Below are positions 40,003-42,095 of a DNA stretch of 42,095 nucleotides, one piece after another. A program made the translations under genes and the position numbers. Every line of letters starts with the position of its first letter. Position 1 is the stretch's first letter. Where the stretch lies: NCBI GenBank assembly GCA_023434465.1, contig JAEYSQ010000019.1, positions 1-42,095 of the forward strand. Reading direction: 5' to 3'. This DNA is from Actinomycetes bacterium. Lineage in GTDB: Bacteria; Actinomycetota; Thermoleophilia; Solirubrobacterales; 70-9. A model generated the notes under the pieces. It had not been told where the DNA came from and did not search any database. It saw only the letters and a list, made by a program, of their open reading frames with translations.

Positions 40003-40322
40003 GTTACCCGCTCGAAAATGCTCTCTTCAACTGGGAGGCCGGAATCGATCGGTTGCGTCAGCTCGAGCGCTCCGGCCAGCTTCGCGGCGACGATGTGACC
40101 GTCCCGGTCCGGGAGGAACTGCGGCGACGGCTCGGAGCGAGCTTCACGGCCTCGGACCTGGCCGATCTTTACGGCGAAGGGACTGACTGGGCAATGCTGC
40201 TGCCGGGCGTCGATCCGGGCCTCTCCGACGTCCAGGACCTGGTCGACGCCGCTTTCTGGCTCCACCTCCAGACCGCCGGCGATTATGCCGGGGGCAAGCT
40301 GGTCGACCTCGAACTCGAGTAG
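39999..40322 (+). CDS. small conserved-looking protein of unknown function
   Basis: A 107-residue soluble, acidic, mostly helical protein that I do not recognise. It contains WEAGIDRLRQLERSG, VREELRRRLGASFTASDLADLYGEG, and a tail rich in Asp and Leu (GGKLVDLELE). No membrane segment or catalytic motif is visible. The start GTG overlaps the preceding TGA (GTGA), so its translation is probably coupled to the GT-C-like gene; the TAG at 39661 could therefore lower its expression. A hairpin follows at 40350-40368. Confidence 0.65.
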   Translation: MSYPLENALFNWEAGIDRLRQLERSGQLRGDDVTVPVREELRRRLGASFTASDLADLYGEGTDWAMLLPGVDPGLSDVQDLVDAAFWLHLQTAGDYAGGKLVDLELE

Positions 40323-40349
40323 TTCGAGACGCTACGCGTCGCGCCTTTG

Positions 40350-40368
40350 CGGTCGGCCCGGCCGACCG
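40350..40368. terminator. 8-bp hairpin between convergent genes
   Basis: CGGTCGGC (40350-40357) and GCCGACCG (40361-40368) pair perfectly around CCG. A smaller hairpin, GACGC-TAC-GCGTC, sits at 40328-40340. Both lie between a plus-strand stop (40322) and a minus-strand stop (40374), so bidirectional termination is likely. Confidence 0.5.
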
Positions 40369-40373
40369 GGTAC

Positions 40374-40976
40374 CTACTCCTCGTCGGGCTGGTCTGAGGT
40401 CCGGCGAATGATGATCTGGTCGGCTTCGACGGTCACCGTGACGTCACGCTGGCCGGCCCAGTTGTCGCTGTAAGCCTGGATGTCCTGGATCGAGGGATCG
40501 AACCAGAGGCCGTAGCCCTCGTCGCCGTGGTCGAAGGTGCCTTCAAGCTTGTTGTTCGAACCGCGACCTCGGCGCCCGCGACGGCCGCGCCGGCGACGCC
40601 GGGGGCGTCCTTCGGCTTCAGCACCGTCGGTCTCGTCGGAAGACTCCTCACCGGCGTCGGCATCATCGGATTCGCTGTCGTCTTCGCCGCTGGCTTCCCT
40701 TTCGGCAGCGGCGGCGGCAGCTTCCTCTTCGGCCTTGGCCCGGGCGGCCTCCTCCTCCGCGGCAGCCGCTTCAATCTCGGCTTCGATTTCGTCGCGAAGG
40801 TCGACCTCGGCGGTCGCGTCAGCGTCATCGCTGGGCGCAAGGTCGTGCTGGCGACGGAACTCACGGAGCTCCGAGGCGCTTACTTCGAGCTGATGGGCGA
40901 TCCAGGCGTCGGTGCGTCCTTGTTGGACCCAAGCCCTGATCTGGTTCAGTTGGGGGCGTAGTGATCGGCGAGCCAT
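40374..40976 (-). CDS. HTH / coiled-coil / RG-rich protein of unknown function
   Basis: 200 residues with an unusual four-part build. The N-terminal helix-turn-helix-like segment is about 10-45 (AWVQQGRTDAWIAHQLEVS). An Ala/Glu-rich coil covers about 60-100, followed by an acidic Asp/Ser/Glu stretch to about 128. A basic tract RRRRRGRRGRRGRGS (about 132-146) looks like an RNA-binding RG motif. The C-terminal domain of about 55 residues (YGLWFDPSIQDIQAY onward) is probably beta-rich. ATG at 40976 is preferred over the TTG 7 codons upstream because TAGACT lies 10 nt before it and the TTG would precede the transcript. I cannot assign a function; nucleic-acid binding is inferred. Confidence 0.65.
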   Translation of the reverse strand: MARRSLRPQLNQIRAWVQQGRTDAWIAHQLEVSASELREFRRQHDLAPSDDADATAEVDLRDEIEAEIEAAAAEEEAARAKAEEEAAAAAAEREASGEDDSESDDADAGEESSDETDGAEAEGRPRRRRRGRRGRRGRGSNNKLEGTFDHGDEGYGLWFDPSIQDIQAYSDNWAGQRDVTVTVEADQIIIRRTSDQPDEE

Positions 40977-40986
40977 ACGGTCACCG

Positions 40987-40992
40987 AGTCTA
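40987..40992 (-). promoter_or_regulatory. -10 box TAGACT of the RG-rich protein gene
   Basis: On the minus strand TAGACT stands 10 nt before the ATG at 40976 with no ribosome-binding site between. It faces away from the csrA promoter in the same 130-nt interval. Confidence 0.4.
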
Positions 40993-41045
40993 TTCAACGC
41001 GCTTGGAACCGCGCTTTGCGGGTAGTCTCAGAAAGTTTCCGCACC

Positions 41046-41075
41046 TTGACAGCCCGAGTACCTATTATTAGGTAT
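41046..41075 (+). promoter_or_regulatory. csrA promoter with palindromic operator
   Basis: A perfect TTGACA (41046-41051) is followed after 17 nt by TAGGTA(T) (41069-41075), about 30 nt before the csrA ATG. The palindrome TACCTA-TTAT-TAGGTA (41059-41074) covers the spacer and -10 box, so a repressor could shut this promoter. It is the only full consensus -35 seen in the window. Confidence 0.6.
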
Positions 41076-41106
41076 CGAAACGGCCAAATGATTCGAATGG
41101 AGTCAA

Positions 41107-41289
41107 ATGCTGGTACTCACCAGAAAAAAAGAACAGAGCATCGTCATTGGCGAGAACGTGGAGATCATGGTTCTCGGCGTTTCCGGTGACAAGGTGCGTC
41201 TGGGCATCACCGCACCACGGGAAGTCGACGTATTTCGCAAGGAAGTGATCGACGAGCGCGGCGCACAGGTCGAGACTGAAAGCGCCTGA
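41107..41289 (+). CDS. csrA: carbon storage regulator CsrA
   Basis: A 60-residue RNA-binding homodimer subunit. It matches CsrA almost throughout: MLVLTRKKEQSIVIGENVEI, then VRLGITAPREVDVFRKEV with the conserved RNA-contact Leu4 and Arg near 44. CsrA binds GGA motifs in mRNA leaders and blocks or stabilises them. Its own ribosome-binding site, AATGGAG, contains an A-N-GGA motif, so autoregulation is plausible. No fliW (the protein antagonist) or flagellar gene is in the window. A hairpin terminator follows. csrA is uncommon in actinobacteria. Confidence 0.95.
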   Translation: MLVLTRKKEQSIVIGENVEIMVLGVSGDKVRLGITAPREVDVFRKEVIDERGAQVETESA

Positions 41290-41302
41290 AGCAACACCAA
41301 CC

Positions 41303-41326
41303 CCGGGGGCTGTGGGGAGCCTCCGG
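41303..41326 (+). terminator. hairpin terminator of csrA
   Basis: CCGGGGGCT (41303-41311) and AGCCTCCGG (41318-41326) pair along 9 positions (one G-U) with a 6-nt loop, 13 nt past the csrA stop. There is no T-tract. It also lies before the stop of the convergent small membrane gene. Confidence 0.5.
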
Positions 41327-41339
41327 AGTGAAGTGGGCG

Positions 41340-41579
41340 CTAGCTCATAACCAGGAGCAGGGCCTCGAACATGGCGATGGTCACGACGACCACGGTCACG
41401 ATCAGGCACACGGCAAGCACGCTGAAGCGGACTTTGCCCTGCTGCTGGGAGCGCGTCACCTTGCGGGCACGCGAGCGGTTCACAGCGCGGTTGCGGAGCT
41501 GCTCCCGCCGACGCTGTTCGAGGACTTTCTGCTGTTCGAAGGCGACTTCGAACTGATTTGCGCTTTGACGCATTCTCAT
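41340..41579 (-). CDS. small tail-anchored membrane protein of unknown function
   Basis: 79 residues: a charged helical N-terminus rich in Arg, Gln and Glu (FEVAFEQQKVLEQRRREQLRN), then a basic stretch, then one C-terminal transmembrane helix (about 54-76, VLAVCLIVTVVVVTIAMFEALLL). The shape recalls small division-associated coiled-coil proteins, but the orientation is reversed and I do not recognise it. The ATG at 41579 is preferred to a GTG at 41630 because the probable -10 box TACGGT overlaps that GTG. No ribosome-binding site is clear. Upstream stands a perfect CRP-type site. Confidence 0.55.
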   Translation of the reverse strand: MRMRQSANQFEVAFEQQKVLEQRRREQLRNRAVNRSRARKVTRSQQQGKVRFSVLAVCLIVTVVVVTIAMFEALLLVMS

Positions 41580-41628
41580 GGTGGTTCGGCCGGAAGAAAG
41601 CGAACTTTCAAAAACAGGCCGTCCAGTC

Positions 41629-41689
41629 ACCGTAGCAAATGATTGGGCGATCTCAAGTCTTCGCTCACATTTCTGTGAGGGAGTTCACA
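41629..41689 (-). promoter_or_regulatory. CRP-type site and promoter of the small membrane protein gene
   Basis: TGTGA-N6-TCACA (41674-41689) is the exact CRP/GlxR consensus. On the minus strand it is followed by -35 TTGAGA (41651-41656), 16 nt, and -10 TACGGT (41629-41634). The site's centre falls about 60 nt before the predicted transcription start, the class I activator position. CTCACA / TGTGAG (41664-41679) is a second overlapping palindrome. Confidence 0.55.
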
Positions 41690-41789
41690 GAAGGTTTACG
41701 AAGCGCTGCAACGAAGACGCCGGCCAGGCTGCCGGGAAAGCTTCTCCCGCGGCCCAGCCGGCGCCGGAAAAATGAATCTGTCCGCAGCG

Positions 41790-42095
41790 CTACGGAGTGC
41801 GCTTCACGTTGGCGAGCAGGGTCTCCTTGATCTGGGCGATGATCTCGAGGGCCTCGCTCCGCTCGCGCTGCCACACGTTGCGGCCGAAGATCACACCGGA
41901 ACCACCGGCATCCATCACCGACTTGGTGTGGCCGAGCACGGTTTCGTCATCGGCCTTCGAACCACCTGAAAGCACGACCAGGGAGCGGCCGGCCGACTCG
42001 ACGCAGGCCCGCATCGCTTCGTCGGCGGTCACGTCCATCTCGTTGTACGGAGGCTGGGCGTTCTTGTCGTTCTCCGGGTCGATCTTCGGGTAGTT
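41790..42095 (-). CDS. class I fructose-bisphosphate aldolase (DhnA/FbaB type), partial
   Basis: Only the last 101 residues lie in the window; the gene continues past the right edge. The visible part reads NYPKIDPENDKNAQPPYNEMD up to about 41980-42095 and then VVLSGGSKADDE and GGSGVIFGRNVWQRE. The SGG phosphate-binding loop and GRN-x-x-Q-R-E closing motif are typical of the archaeal-type (DhnA-like) class I aldolases, which split fructose-1,6-bisphosphate through a Schiff base. The catalytic Lys would lie upstream, outside the window. Related aldolases (transaldolase-like, LsrF) share this ending, so the exact activity is not fixed. Confidence 0.8.
   Translation of the reverse strand, partial: NYPKIDPENDKNAQPPYNEMDVTADEAMRACVESAGRSLVVLSGGSKADDETVLGHTKSVMDAGGSGVIFGRNVWQRERSEALEIIAQIKETLLANVKRTP

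Noticed and set aside
41580..41630. GTG at 41630 as the start of the small tail-anchored protein
   Set aside because: The best -10 box (TACGGT) overlaps that GTG, so it would lie at or before the transcription start.

Overview
This 42 kb window is high-GC actinobacterial chromosome, most likely from the class Thermoleophilia (Solirubrobacterales-like). That placement is inferred from the gene order glmU-prs / rplY-pth / mfd-mazG-eno-ftsB, from exported proteins ending in Lys/Arg-rich tails, from a 7Fe ferredoxin, and from many genes whose TAnnnT box sits only 6 nt before the start codon. No phage, insertion sequence, rRNA or CRISPR array was seen. Both window ends cut through unrelated surroundings; the last gene is incomplete.

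Layout. 1-7.6 kb: three tandem minus-strand paralogs of exported S15/CocE-type serine hydrolases. 7.7 kb: tRNA-Gln(TTG). 7.8-11 kb: an HdeD-like membrane protein, then the glmU-prs pair (UDP-GlcNAc and PRPP synthesis). 11.1-14.5 kb: a TetR repressor with twin operators, divergent from ilvD, then a GDPD-family phosphodiesterase. 14.5-17.3 kb: a probable redox or NO-responsive module (7Fe ferredoxin, 12-TM histidine-containing membrane protein, Cys-rich winged-helix regulator, cupin) sharing TACACA/TGTGTA palindromes over the -10 boxes. 17.3-19.6 kb: a DUF6159 membrane protein and an AarF/UbiB kinase. 19.6-21.7 kb: rplY-pth-crotonase, with pth apparently starting at CTG. 21.8-29 kb: two giant tandem SARP/BTAD-AAA regulators. 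29-30.4 kb: a VAO-type flavoprotein oxidase. 30.4-30.7 kb: an array of hairpins and 29-bp tandem repeats. 30.7-37.8 kb: mfd, a SurA/PrsA-like foldase, mazG, eno and ftsB. 37.8-40.3 kb: a GT-C-like membrane protein gene split by an in-frame TAG, overlapped by a small gene. 40.4-42.1 kb: an RG-rich protein, csrA, a small tail-anchored protein with a CRP-type site, and the 3' part of a class I fructose-bisphosphate aldolase.

How it works together. The backbone is the old housekeeping block glmU-prs-ctc-pth-mfd-mazG-divIC, also known from Bacillus and (with eno) from Mycobacterium. Here it is split by two accessory insertions, one between prs and rplY and one between pth and mfd. Palindromic intergenic elements lie at several of these junctions. 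Candidates for undescribed biology are the 14.5-17.3 kb redox module, the two repeat families, the regular TAnnnT-N6-start architecture, and the TAG-interrupted membrane gene. All calls come from reading the sequence; no database search was run.
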